This document shows positions 34,772 to 43,822 of a DNA stretch of 48,860 nt, piece after piece (position 1 is the first letter of the stretch; every line of letters begins with the position of its first letter). This DNA comes from Actinomycetota bacterium (GTDB taxonomy: Bacteria; Actinomycetota; Coriobacteriia; Anaerosomatales; JAUXNU01), in the NCBI GenBank assembly GCA_030682655.1, contig JAUXNU010000105.1, positions 1 to 48,860 on the forward strand, given 5' to 3'. Below the pieces are notes generated by a model. That model did not search any database, was not told the DNA's origin, and saw only the letters and a program-made list of their open reading frames with translations. The translations under genes and the position numbers were made by a program.

Positions 34772-35779
34772 TCACGGCTTCGTCAGCCGGTACCGGCCGG
34801 TCTTCTTGGTTCCGACCTTCTCGATAAGTCCGGCCTCCATGAGCGGGTTGATGAGATCCATGGCCCCCTGCCGCGAGACGCCCAGCGCTTCCCAGATCTC
34901 CGACGGGGACATGCTTCCCTGCGCGGTCAGAAGGTTCAACAGGCGCTCCTGCTTCGGGCGAAGGACGAGTCGCCGCGTTCCATCAGGGGCGATGGTCTGG
35001 ATTCTGGTCCAGACACGCTCCAGCGTCAGCCGGAGGCCCTCGGCACAGTATTCGAGCCAGCCGGTTAGGTCCTCGCCATCACCCCGCACGTGGTCAAGGG
35101 CGGCATAGTACGCAAGACGATCCTCCCAGTAGTACTCGTCGACCGAGAAGATGTGATGGGTGTCGAATCCTCGGCGGTACAGCTCCCACAGCGCCAGCGC
35201 CCTGCCGGCCCTGCCATTGCCATCGGCGAAGGGATGGATCGCCTCGAAGCGATAGTGGATGACTGCCGAGGAAATGACGGGCGACAGCGCGGTCGAGGGC
35301 CCGTTCCACCACTCCAGCAGCTCGGACATGAGTCCCCCGACGTCATCCGGTGCGGGCGGTACGTGCCGGCCCACGCGGACGCGAATGACCCGGTAGCTGC
35401 CAGCCTCGCCCTGATCCATCACGCCGTTGGCTAGAATCCGGTGCAGCCCAAAGAGATCTTCGTGAGTGATGCGCTTGTCGGCGCTGTGTCGCTCGACGTA
35501 ACCGAGGCCGGCGAAGTAGTTAATCACCTCTCGCTGTGAGCGAGGGACTGTGGCGAGGACGTCCGTCCCGTCCGCCAGCGCGCGAACCTCTGCCAGCGTC
35601 AGGGGGTTGCCCTCGATCGCTGTCGAGGCATGGGCGTTGCGCGTCCGGGTGTCCTTGCGCAGTGCCGGAATCCATGCAAGTTCGACCGACGCGTCCTCGA
35701 TGCGTTGTCGCAGTCGAGCGATCTCCTCGACGACGGCCAAGAGACTCGGTGTGATGCTGAACTGCGGTTCGTACGACAT
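34772..35779 (-). CDS. Fic-domain protein, class II, with winged-helix tail
   Basis: A 335-residue Fic protein that probably transfers AMP to a target hydroxyl. The active loop HPFADGNGRAGR (H182-R193) matches HxFxxGNGRxxR. The N-terminal inhibitory motif S52-TAI-E56-G57 marks class II self-inhibited Fic proteins. The C-terminal 65 residues form a winged helix (LRPKQERLLNLLTAQGSMS, then SEIWEALGVSRQGAMDL), so it may bind DNA near its own promoter. ATG 35779 is preferred to a TTG 12 bases upstream, though no Shine-Dalgarno is seen. It sits in the scarred 34-36 kb interval. Confidence 0.88.
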   Translation of the reverse strand: MSYEPQFSITPSLLAVVEEIARLRQRIEDASVELAWIPALRKDTRTRNAHASTAIEGNPLTLAEVRALADGTDVLATVPRSQREVINYFAGLGYVERHSADKRITHEDLFGLHRILANGVMDQGEAGSYRVIRVRVGRHVPPAPDDVGGLMSELLEWWNGPSTALSPVISSAVIHYRFEAIHPFADGNGRAGRALALWELYRRGFDTHHIFSVDEYYWEDRLAYYAALDHVRGDGEDLTGWLEYCAEGLRLTLERVWTRIQTIAPDGTRRLVLRPKQERLLNLLTAQGSMSPSEIWEALGVSRQGAMDLINPLMEAGLIEKVGTKKTGRYRLTKP

Positions 35780-35786
35780 GGGATAA

Positions 35787-35814
35787 GTCAAGCATCTGTC
35801 AAGTTATTAGTCAA
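35787..35814. repeat. Three GTCAA iterons upstream of the Fic gene
   Basis: GTCAA occurs at 35787-35791, 35798-35802 and 35810-35814, spaced 11 and 12 bases, about one helical turn each. On the minus strand they read TTGAC. They lie within 36 bases of the Fic start codon and could be an operator for the Fic winged helix, or chance. Confidence 0.35.
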
Positions 35815-35934
35815 CCGAAATTCCCGGCCCTGGAAGCATACTCATGTCAAACGCGAACATGTACGCCCACAATCCCCCCGCGACATGCGGCCCCGACCAC
35901 CTTCTCGATGACCCGGAGCTGTTCGGTGTCTCGC

Positions 35935-36001
35935 TGGCGGAGGGGGAGGGATTCGAACCCTCGGGACGGGGGGTAACCCGCCTAGCGGTTTTCGAGACCG
36001 C
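35935..36001 (-). tRNA. 3' fragment of tRNA-Ser(CGA), 5' half missing
   Basis: On the minus strand the sequence contains a full anticodon arm (GCGGT-CTCGAAA-ACCGC, 35985-36001), a long variable arm, the T arm GAGGG-TTCGAAT-CCCTC (35946-35962), acceptor 3' strand CCCCTCC (35939-35945), G73 and CCA (35935-35937). The expected 5' partner GGAGGGG and a D arm are absent from the next 60 bases upstream. The gene is cut just before the anticodon stem. It cannot make a tRNA. Such 3' remnants starting at the anticodon arm are what tyrosine-recombinase integration and deletion leave behind. Confidence 0.8.
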
Positions 36002-36003
36002 CG

Positions 36004-36035
36004 GGTTCAGGTGCCGGTTGCCGCAACGGTTCAGG
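36004..36035. repeat. Direct repeats beside the tRNA remnant
   Basis: GGTTCAGG occurs at 36004-36011 and 36028-36035, 24 bases apart. Between them lies GTTGC-C-GCAAC (36017-36027), a perfect inverted repeat. They lie immediately next to the broken edge of the tRNA and could be part of an att region, but no integrase gene is present in the window. Confidence 0.35.
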
Positions 36036-36184
36036 CGATGGCGTTGCGACTTGCCAGATGAGACCGGTAGCGGGGATGTCCCGTTGTGCATCGCGAGGGA
36101 CGCATCGCCGGAGAAACGCGAGGCGCAGGCCGTCTCGCCAAAGAGAGAATGCGGCACGTATGCCGCGCAGGACGTGCGGACTCG
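36036..36184. other. Gene-free stretch of the scar region
   Basis: Nothing supported beyond the 3' end of the PAS-GGDEF-EAL gene at 36185. Together with 35815-35934 on the other side of the tRNA remnant, which is likewise empty, the whole 35780-36184 interval holds only the GTCAA iterons, tRNA fragment and repeats described separately. Confidence 0.5.
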
Positions 36185-38239
36185 TCACGCCAAGCCCTCC
36201 CGCGCCGACAACAGCCCGCTTGATCGCTGTGCCTTCATGAACGCAGCGAACTCCTCCACGGTGAGCGGAGGACGGTATAGGAACCCCTGCGCTTGGTCGC
36301 ATCCGCGTTCCCGGAGCCACGCGAGCTGTCCCTCCGTCTCGACTCCCTCCGCGACGACCTCAAGGTGGAGATCGTGCGCCAAGTCGATCATCGAGGAGAC
36401 GAGCCTCCTGTCATCCTCGGAGCCGTCGAGGTCCATGATGAACGCCCGATCGATCTTCATGGTCCGTACCGGGAACTGCTTGAGATAGGCCAGCGAGGAG
36501 TGGCCCGTCCCGAAATCATCGATCGCGACCGAGGCGCCGATGGCGTTGATCCCCGTGAGTATCGCGATGGCCTCCTCGGGGTCTTCGACGGCCATGGTCT
36601 CGGTGATCTCCAGCTGCAAGTCATGCGGCTCGAGTCCTGATCGATCGAGTGCGTTGCGGATGATTCGCAGGAACTCGCTGCCGCGGAACTGCCGTGCGGA
36701 TGTGTTGACAGCCATCCTGAGGCCCTTGAAACCCACTTCTTGCCATGCCATGGCTTGCGCGCACGCCTCCCGGATGACCCATTCGCCAACGGTCTCGATG
36801 AGGCCGGACTCCTCCAGCAGACAGATGAAGCTCACCGGTGCCACCAGCCCCCGTTCCGGATGGTTCCACCTGATCAGCGCTTCGGCACCGATCATCTCCC
36901 CCGTGTCGACACGCATCTGGGGCTGGTAGTGCAGCACGAACTGCTCGTGCTCGACGGCTGCGGCCAGGTCATCCCGCAAGGACAACTTCTCCATCATGCC
37001 GTCCCTCATACCGGAGACGTAGAAGCTCAGATCGTTCCCTCCGGACTGCCGGGCCTTGCGTGCTGCGGCATCCGCTCTCCGCAGCAGCCCTTCGATGTCC
37101 TCCGCGTCCTTGGGAAACAAAGCAATCCCGACGCTCGCCGTCGACCGGATCTCCTTGCCGTAGATCCGGTAGGGCCGCCCCAGTGCCTTCAGCGCCTTGC
37201 GTGCCGCGACCTCCGCCGTTGCCGTGTCGGAGACCGGCAGCAGCACGCCGAACTCGTCGCCTGGGAATCGCACGATTGCGTCTTCCCTCCGAAACACGCC
37301 CGCGATACGGTGCGCAACCTCACAGAGCAGTTGATCCGCGACACTGTGCCCGTACCTGTCGTTCACTCCCCTCAGGTCGTCTACATCGAAGAGGAGGAGG
37401 GCCAGCGGCCTGCCGCTCTGCCGCGCACTGGCGATCACCATCTCGGCACGGTCCTCGAAGAGGATGCGATTCGGTAGCCCCGTGAGCGCATCATAGCAGG
37501 CCATGCGCTCGACAGCCGCCTCGGCTTCCTTGCGCTCGGTGATGTCGATCCCGAAGGACAGCGTGCCCGTGATGCGGCCATCTTCGTCGCGCTGGATCGC
37601 GTTGTGCCACACCACCGACCGTCTGTCACCCGCAGTCGTGATGATGGGGCTCTCGAAGCATGCTACCGGCTCCGCCTCGCCCTGCATGAACTTGGAGAAC
37701 AACTGCTGCCCCTCATATCGGCGCTCTGGAGGCAGGAACTGGCCGTACCAGTCCTCGCCGAGCAGGGCGTCTTTCTCGTCGCCCAGTATCCGCGCCCCCG
37801 CGCGGTTGATGAGCGCAATCCTGCCCTCGGTGTCGAGACCGACGACGATCGCCTCGGTGAAATCAAGGTACTCCTGGATCCGGCCCCGTTCGATCCTCAG
37901 GCGCTCGGCGGTCTGATTCATCGAACGGAAGATGGAGCGGATCCCTCCAATGCCCAGCAGCATGAACGCGGACACGAAGAGCGCGGTCACGCCCTCGTGC
38001 AGCAGCGACACGGAGGGCCACATCAGTACGACATAGAGGCGTCGCCAGACCTGGAGCATCAACCCGCAGGTCAGAAGAATCCATGCGACATGCCTCCCGC
38101 TCAGCCGGATCGACAGGAGAGCGAAGCCCGCCGCCGCGAGTTGCATGAGCACGCCTATCGCGAAGATCGCCACTGCGAGGCCGTCAGCGCTCACACTTGC
38201 CGCACCACCCCTACGGTCCCGACCACGTACAGGCCGCAT
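36185..38239 (-). CDS. PAS-GGDEF(degenerate)-EAL cyclic-di-GMP protein
   Basis: A 684-residue membrane protein. Three to four helices occupy about 20-100, a PAS domain 125-235, GGDEF 245-410 and EAL 425-670. The GGDEF motif is P326-G-D-E-F330, so the first Gly is Pro and the diguanylate cyclase is probably inactive or only binds GTP. The EAL domain has E453-A-L455 in AEALIRWNHP, NTSARQF, DDFGTGHSSLAYLKQFP, KIDRAFI and EGVETE, consistent with active c-di-GMP hydrolysis. The start at ATG 38239 is used; GTG 38194 after AGGGG is the alternative. Confidence 0.85.
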   Translation of the reverse strand: MRPVRGRDRRGGAASVSADGLAVAIFAIGVLMQLAAAGFALLSIRLSGRHVAWILLTCGLMLQVWRRLYVVLMWPSVSLLHEGVTALFVSAFMLLGIGGIRSIFRSMNQTAERLRIERGRIQEYLDFTEAIVVGLDTEGRIALINRAGARILGDEKDALLGEDWYGQFLPPERRYEGQQLFSKFMQGEAEPVACFESPIITTAGDRRSVVWHNAIQRDEDGRITGTLSFGIDITERKEAEAAVERMACYDALTGLPNRILFEDRAEMVIASARQSGRPLALLLFDVDDLRGVNDRYGHSVADQLLCEVAHRIAGVFRREDAIVRFPGDEFGVLLPVSDTATAEVAARKALKALGRPYRIYGKEIRSTASVGIALFPKDAEDIEGLLRRADAAARKARQSGGNDLSFYVSGMRDGMMEKLSLRDDLAAAVEHEQFVLHYQPQMRVDTGEMIGAEALIRWNHPERGLVAPVSFICLLEESGLIETVGEWVIREACAQAMAWQEVGFKGLRMAVNTSARQFRGSEFLRIIRNALDRSGLEPHDLQLEITETMAVEDPEEAIAILTGINAIGASVAIDDFGTGHSSLAYLKQFPVRTMKIDRAFIMDLDGSEDDRRLVSSMIDLAHDLHLEVVAEGVETEGQLAWLRERGCDQAQGFLYRPPLTVEEFAAFMKAQRSSGLLSAREGLA

Positions 38240-38448
38240 GCGTCCCGCGAAGACCTGCCGCAGAATCCGACGTTACTACCCCCCAGTTACCGCAGCGCTC
38301 GCAAGCAGACGTCGTGGAGCTGTCGCCACTACTGTACTTTTCCACTTCTTCGGAAAGCCAAGCGTCCTGCGGGAGGCGTGATGCCGAAGGACAACAGATG
38401 GCCCATGCGGAACGGTCCCGAGAGGGTACGAACCCCACGGAGGGACTG
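38240..38448. promoter_or_regulatory. Divergent promoter region between EAL and rtcB genes
   Basis: Two hundred and nine bases without a supported gene. On the plus strand TACTGT near 38328-38333 could be a -10 for rtcB; the complementary stretch reads TACAGT on the minus strand for the EAL gene. The rtcB ribosome binding site ACGGAGGG lies just before ATG 38449. No RtcR-type sigma-54 site is seen. Confidence 0.3.
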
Positions 38449-39609
38449 ATGCGCACCATCGACACAGAGCGTGTCCCCATCTTCGTGTGGGGCGAGGCAA
38501 TCGACGAGGCGACGCTGGCGCAGACGCGCAACCTCGCGAACCTGCCATTCGCGTTTCACCACGTCGCGCTCTTGCCGGACGCGCACGTCGGCTATGGAAT
38601 GCCGATTGGCGGTGTCTTGGCGGCGCGGGGCCAGGTGATTCCCCACGCCGTCGGACTGGACATCGGCTGCGGCGTGTGCGCCTGGAAGACCAACATCCCT
38701 GCCAAGGACCTGCTTCCCGTCCGCGACGCCATTCTCCGCGAGGTCCAGCGCGCGGTCCCCCAGGGCTTCAACTGGCACCGGTCGAGCCAGGCGGGGCGCA
38801 CCGGGCTGTTCGGTGACGTTCCAGACGTGCCCGCGCTGCAGGCGGAGTCCGCCAAGGCGGAGCGGCAGCTCGGGTCGCTCGGCGGGGGCAACCACTTCAT
38901 CGAGCTGCAGGCCGACCCGGACGGCACAGCGTGGGTGATGGTGCACACGGGTTCCCGCAACGTCGGCAAACAGGTGGCCGAGCACTTCGACCGCGTCGCA
39001 CGCGAGGTGAACCGTCGCGAGGGCTCTCCGGTGCCGCTTGAGTGGGGTCTCGCACACCTTGCCTGCGATAGCGACGAGGGTGCCGAGTACCTGGCGGCGA
39101 TGGACTGGTGCCTACGCTTTGCGCGCGAGAGCCGTCGGCTCATCGCCGAAGCCGTGCAGACCGCGCTGGGCAGGCGCTTCGCCGGAGTGCCGCGGCAGCC
39201 CGCCGTCGACGTCCACCACAACTACGCGTCGATCGAACGCCACTTCGGCGAGGAGGTCGTCATGCATCGCAAGGGAGCGGTTCGTGCGCACGGTATCGTC
39301 CTCGTGCCGGGGTCGATGGGGACCGTCTCGTATGTCGGCGAGGGTCTCGCGAATCCCGACTCCTTCGAGTCCTGCAGCCACGGCGCAGGCCGCGCCATGG
39401 GTCGGAAAGCCGCGATGCGAGCTCTTCCCCGTGATGCTGTGCTGGCCGAACTCGAGGAGCGCGACATCCGGCTCTTCAAGCGAGACTACCGCGATATCGC
39501 CGAGGAGGCACCCGAAGCCTACAAGGACATCGACGACGTCATGCGCTGGCAGAGCGACCTTGTGGAGGCGCGCATCCCTCTTCGGCCGCTCGGAGTGGTG
39601 AAGGGGTGA
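38449..39609 (+). CDS. rtcB: RtcB-family RNA-splicing ligase
   Basis: A 386-residue cytoplasmic RNA ligase that joins 2',3'-cyclic phosphate or 3'-phosphate ends to 5'-OH with GTP and Mn2+. The metal ligands are D71 and C74 in GLDIGCGVCAWKT, H149 in LGGGNHFIEL, H166 in HTGSRNVG, H257 in HHNYA, and guanylation His H311 in SHGAGRAMGR. This short form (about 390 residues) is a common bacterial RtcB. ATG 38449 follows GGAGGG; the upstream frame lacks homology. Its TGA shares one base with the endonuclease V ATG, so a repair operon is likely. Confidence 0.92.
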   Translation: MRTIDTERVPIFVWGEAIDEATLAQTRNLANLPFAFHHVALLPDAHVGYGMPIGGVLAARGQVIPHAVGLDIGCGVCAWKTNIPAKDLLPVRDAILREVQRAVPQGFNWHRSSQAGRTGLFGDVPDVPALQAESAKAERQLGSLGGGNHFIELQADPDGTAWVMVHTGSRNVGKQVAEHFDRVAREVNRREGSPVPLEWGLAHLACDSDEGAEYLAAMDWCLRFARESRRLIAEAVQTALGRRFAGVPRQPAVDVHHNYASIERHFGEEVVMHRKGAVRAHGIVLVPGSMGTVSYVGEGLANPDSFESCSHGAGRAMGRKAAMRALPRDAVLAELEERDIRLFKRDYRDIAEEAPEAYKDIDDVMRWQSDLVEARIPLRPLGVVKG

Positions 39610-40412
39610 TGTGGATGCCGGCACTCCGGGTCGAGCTCGCGCATCCGTGGCGGATCTCCCGCGAAGAAGCTGCGTACATCCAGCGGGACCTCGCGCGCTT
39701 CGTCGAGCTGCGCCCCCTGCCTGCCGAAGGCTCCGCGAGCCCGCGTCTGGCGGCCGGCGTCGACGTCGCCTACGCCAAGGACGGCCCGTGCGCGTGGGCC
39801 GTCGCAGTCGTAATGGACCGGCGGTTCAAGACCCTATCGTGGAGTCTAGCCGAGGGCGAGCCAGACAGCCCGTACACCCCTGGCTACCTGGCGTTTCGCG
39901 AGGGACGCCTCACCGTCGAGGCCCTGCTCGGTCTGGATATCGAGCCGGACATCGTGTTCCTCGACAGCCACGGCGTGGTCCACGAGCGCGGCCTGGGGCT
40001 CGCGTCGCACGTCGGAGTCCTGCTCGGATTGCCCACTATCGGCGTACCCAAGACACCGTTCCACTCGATCGACCACCTGCCTGGTCCCCATCGTGGCGAC
40101 CACTATGTCCTCACGAAGGAATGGGGTGCACAGGGCGCCTCAGTCAGGCTCAAGGCGGGGGTGAAGCCTGTCTACGTATCGCCCGGACACCTCGTCGACC
40201 TTCAGAGCGCACGCGCGTTGTCGCTCGCGTGGTCCAGCGGCTCTCACCGCGTTCCCGAGCCGCTGGCAGCGGCGCACACGATGTCGGTACGGGCGCGGAA
40301 TGCGGCAACGGACCGCGCCTGCTTCGCCCGCTTCTGCAACGACGCCGAACGGCATTCGTCAGCGAACGCTGCTCAGCCCACCACGCTGCCCGAACTGCGA
40401 AAGGAAGGCTGA
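39609..40412 (+). CDS. nfi: Endonuclease V
   Basis: A 267-residue deoxyinosine-specific endonuclease that nicks one base 3' to inosine in DNA (or RNA). GVDVAY with the first catalytic Asp lies near residue 50, the PYTPGYLAFRE wedge near 90, and IVFLDSHGVVHERGLGLASH then GVPKT near 125. HERG replaces the usual HPRx. The last 50 residues are outside the core. ATG 39609 shares a base with the RtcB stop (TGATG); a GTG three bases earlier is the alternative. Translationally coupled to rtcB. Confidence 0.88.
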   Translation: MWMPALRVELAHPWRISREEAAYIQRDLARFVELRPLPAEGSASPRLAAGVDVAYAKDGPCAWAVAVVMDRRFKTLSWSLAEGEPDSPYTPGYLAFREGRLTVEALLGLDIEPDIVFLDSHGVVHERGLGLASHVGVLLGLPTIGVPKTPFHSIDHLPGPHRGDHYVLTKEWGAQGASVRLKAGVKPVYVSPGHLVDLQSARALSLAWSSGSHRVPEPLAAAHTMSVRARNAATDRACFARFCNDAERHSSANAAQPTTLPELRKEG

Positions 40413-40419
40413 GTGAATC

Positions 40420-40650
40420 GTGGGAGGGCTACAGGGAATCGGCAAGATGCTCATCGGTATCGGAATCGCGCTGGCGGTCCTTGGCGGACTGCTGTGGGCG
40501 GCCGGTGGGCTGGGGCTCGGGTCGCTGCCGGGCGACCTTCGCTTCGGCAACGAAAAGTGGAGCTGCTACCTGCCCATCGCGACGGCGCTCCTGCTTTCGC
40601 TGCTGCTCACCCTGGTGCTCAATCTCGTGTGGCGGTGGTTCGGCAATTAG
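40420..40650 (+). CDS. DUF2905 family small membrane protein
   Basis: A 76-residue membrane protein with two helices around LGSLPGDLRFGNEKWSCYLP. The pattern GKMLIGIGIALAVLGGLL...LPGD...P is DUF2905. Function unknown. The GTG at 40420 follows AAGGAAGG by 13 bases; seven bases after endonuclease V, so it is probably the last gene of the same transcript. A weak CAGGG...CCCTG stem (40651-40672) lies in the 24 bases before the convergent helicase gene. Confidence 0.85.
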   Translation: MGGLQGIGKMLIGIGIALAVLGGLLWAAGGLGLGSLPGDLRFGNEKWSCYLPIATALLLSLLLTLVLNLVWRWFGN

Positions 40651-40674
40651 CAGGGAGGGGATACGAACCCTGGT

Positions 40675-41922
<1,248 letters not shown>

Positions 41923-42059
41923 TCAGTTGTCTCCTTCGAGCGTGCCAGCCCTATGTCGGGCGGCACCGCGTTGTAGACGCAGTTGCTCAAGAAGGTCGTC
42001 GCTCTCTTCGGCGACGCATGACAACCGGGTCTTTGGGAAAAGCCTCACGCAGTGTAGCA
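41923..42059 (-). promoter_or_regulatory. Extended -10 promoter and long 5' leader of the helicase
   Basis: TGCTACACT (42051-42059, minus strand) is an extended -10 identical to that of the GT-C-like gene. Transcription would start near 42044 and leave about 120 bases of leader. The leader holds a GTCGC...GCGAC stem with an 8-base loop near 41995-42016. A long structured leader is typical of helicases controlled by cold or autoregulation; no known RNA family was matched. Confidence 0.4.
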
Positions 42060-42064
42060 CGTTT

Positions 42065-43791
42065 CTACACGGCGGGCATCGACCCCGAGCGTGAGTGGCT
42101 GCGCACCTTCGGGAGCAGCACCGCCACGAGCACCGCCATGCCGATGAATACCACCCCCGCGACGAGCAAGAGGATCGGGGCCGCGATCTGCCCCTCGAAG
42201 AAGCTCAGGACCGACTGGAGGGTGAACATCACGACACCAGCTGCACCGAAGCCGAGCAGCACTCCACGCCTGAGCGGTATACTCCCCGCGATCGCAGCGA
42301 CTGACGCCGCAATGCCGAGCCATGCGGCCCATGCCTGAGGTTCTCCCTGATTCGTGTTCTGCAGCATCATCAGTCCGGAGATCGTCGTGAAGGATCCGAA
42401 CGCCAGCGCCATGTTCGAAGGCGTGAGCCGTTCGGTCGCGCCGAGGGCCACCCACGTGAGCCCGACGGCGAGCACCACTACTCCCGGAATCCAGAAATCG
42501 AGCGTGTCCGGAGCTGCAAGCTCGAACGCCAGCTGGGTCGTCATGAACACGGCCCCCGAGAAGGCGAGCAGGGTGATGCCGCCCTTGCGCAACCACCATG
42601 TGATGCCCCCCGCGAGCGTACCCGCCACCCCGCCGCTGAGGGCGGTCCATGTGCCGACGTAGTCGATCTCGGCCGCCGTCGGCGTGCCAAGGACGTGCAC
42701 CGCGATGGGATTGGCCGCCATGGCAGCCGTCACGGCCGTCGCTACGATTCCGGTGCCGAGGAGCATCTGGGCAAGTCGTCGGGCAGGCTGATCGTCTATG
42801 CGGTCGATGAACGTTCCGGCCGTGTACGCCGCCACCGTACCGATCGCGGGCACCGCGACGCGACCGAAGACACCGATCTCCTCCCAGAACCCCGCAACGA
42901 GCGCAACACCGCCCGCGGCAAGGAAGGCCGTGCCGACGTATCCGGCAATCTCCGAGACCATCGGGATCGCTTTCGCGCCTCTCGCGCGCGAGCGACGGAA
43001 TCCCATGACCGCGACGAGCAGGATCACGATCCCAACGCCGATGAGGGCGACCGGGGCTCCAATCCCGCTGCCAAACACGTCGGTCACTGCTTCGGCGGCG
43101 AACACCACGACACCCGCAGCTCCACAGCCGAGAACCACCGTGCGCCGGATCTTGACTCCACCGACAGTGAGCCCGACGGCAGCCGCAAGTCCGAGCCACA
43201 ACGCCCACGGCGCGGACCACATGCCACGCGCCATGTCGGCAGGCCCCCCGGACCCTCCGGTGAGCGCCATGAGCTCGATACCACCAAGGATCCCGAGGCA
43301 CGCAAGCGCAAGCCCGGCATCTGCCGGATCGAGCATTCCCCTCAGGGCCAATGCGCCCCACACCACGCCCACGAACACGAGAACGGCACCGGCACCCCAC
43401 TCGGGGCCATCGATAGGAATGAGCGGAAGGACCAGAAGCGACGCCACTCCGACACCGATTCCGAACGCAAGGTGCTGCATCCACGTTCGACGCTTCCACC
43501 ACACGAGTCCGCCGACCACAGCCGCGCTTGCGAAGGCGGAGAACCAGCCCCACTCCGACGGCGACGACGCCCGATCGCAAAGCCTCCGAGGAGCCCGGCG
43601 ACCGCCAGGCCGGACGCGATTCCCACGCGGCCCCACGTGCCGAGTGCGGTCCAGAACGCGGCCACCAGCGCCACGACGGCCGCGAGCGCAAGTGCACCCC
43701 CGACATAGCCGAGGACCTCCGCCACGACCGGAATCCCCCGCTGGGGCTTCCGCCCGGCGGGACCGCTCGCTGAACCTGCAAGCTCCTCCAT
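42065..43791 (-). pseudogene. Tandemly duplicated multi-pass membrane protein, frameshifted
   Basis: The first 80 residues (from 43791, MEELAGSASGPAGRKPQRG) are in one frame; the remaining 490 are in another, joined near 43565-43580. The protein is two copies of a unit of about 270 residues with some eight helices each. Matches between copies: VVAEVLGYVGGALALAAVVA with MVSEIAGYVGTAFLAAGGVA; GALALRGMLDPADAGLALA with VALGATERLTPSNMALAFG; GCGAAGVVVFAAEAVTDVF with GFGAAGVVMFTLQSVLSFF. In copy 1, about 45-48 residues present in copy 2 (starting DRIDDQPARRLAQMLL) are missing exactly at the frame change. This suggests a real out-of-frame deletion rather than a simple base-call error. The family is not recognised; a DUF2157-like protein is possible. 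Confidence 0.7.
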
Positions 43792-43822
43792 GACCGGCCT
43801 CTCCCCTCGGCGAGCCTCGCCT

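Noticed and set aside
35807-36157. Minus-strand open frame of 116 codons across the tRNA fragment
   Set aside because: Translated tRNA sequence often gives such frames; there is no domain and no ribosome binding site.
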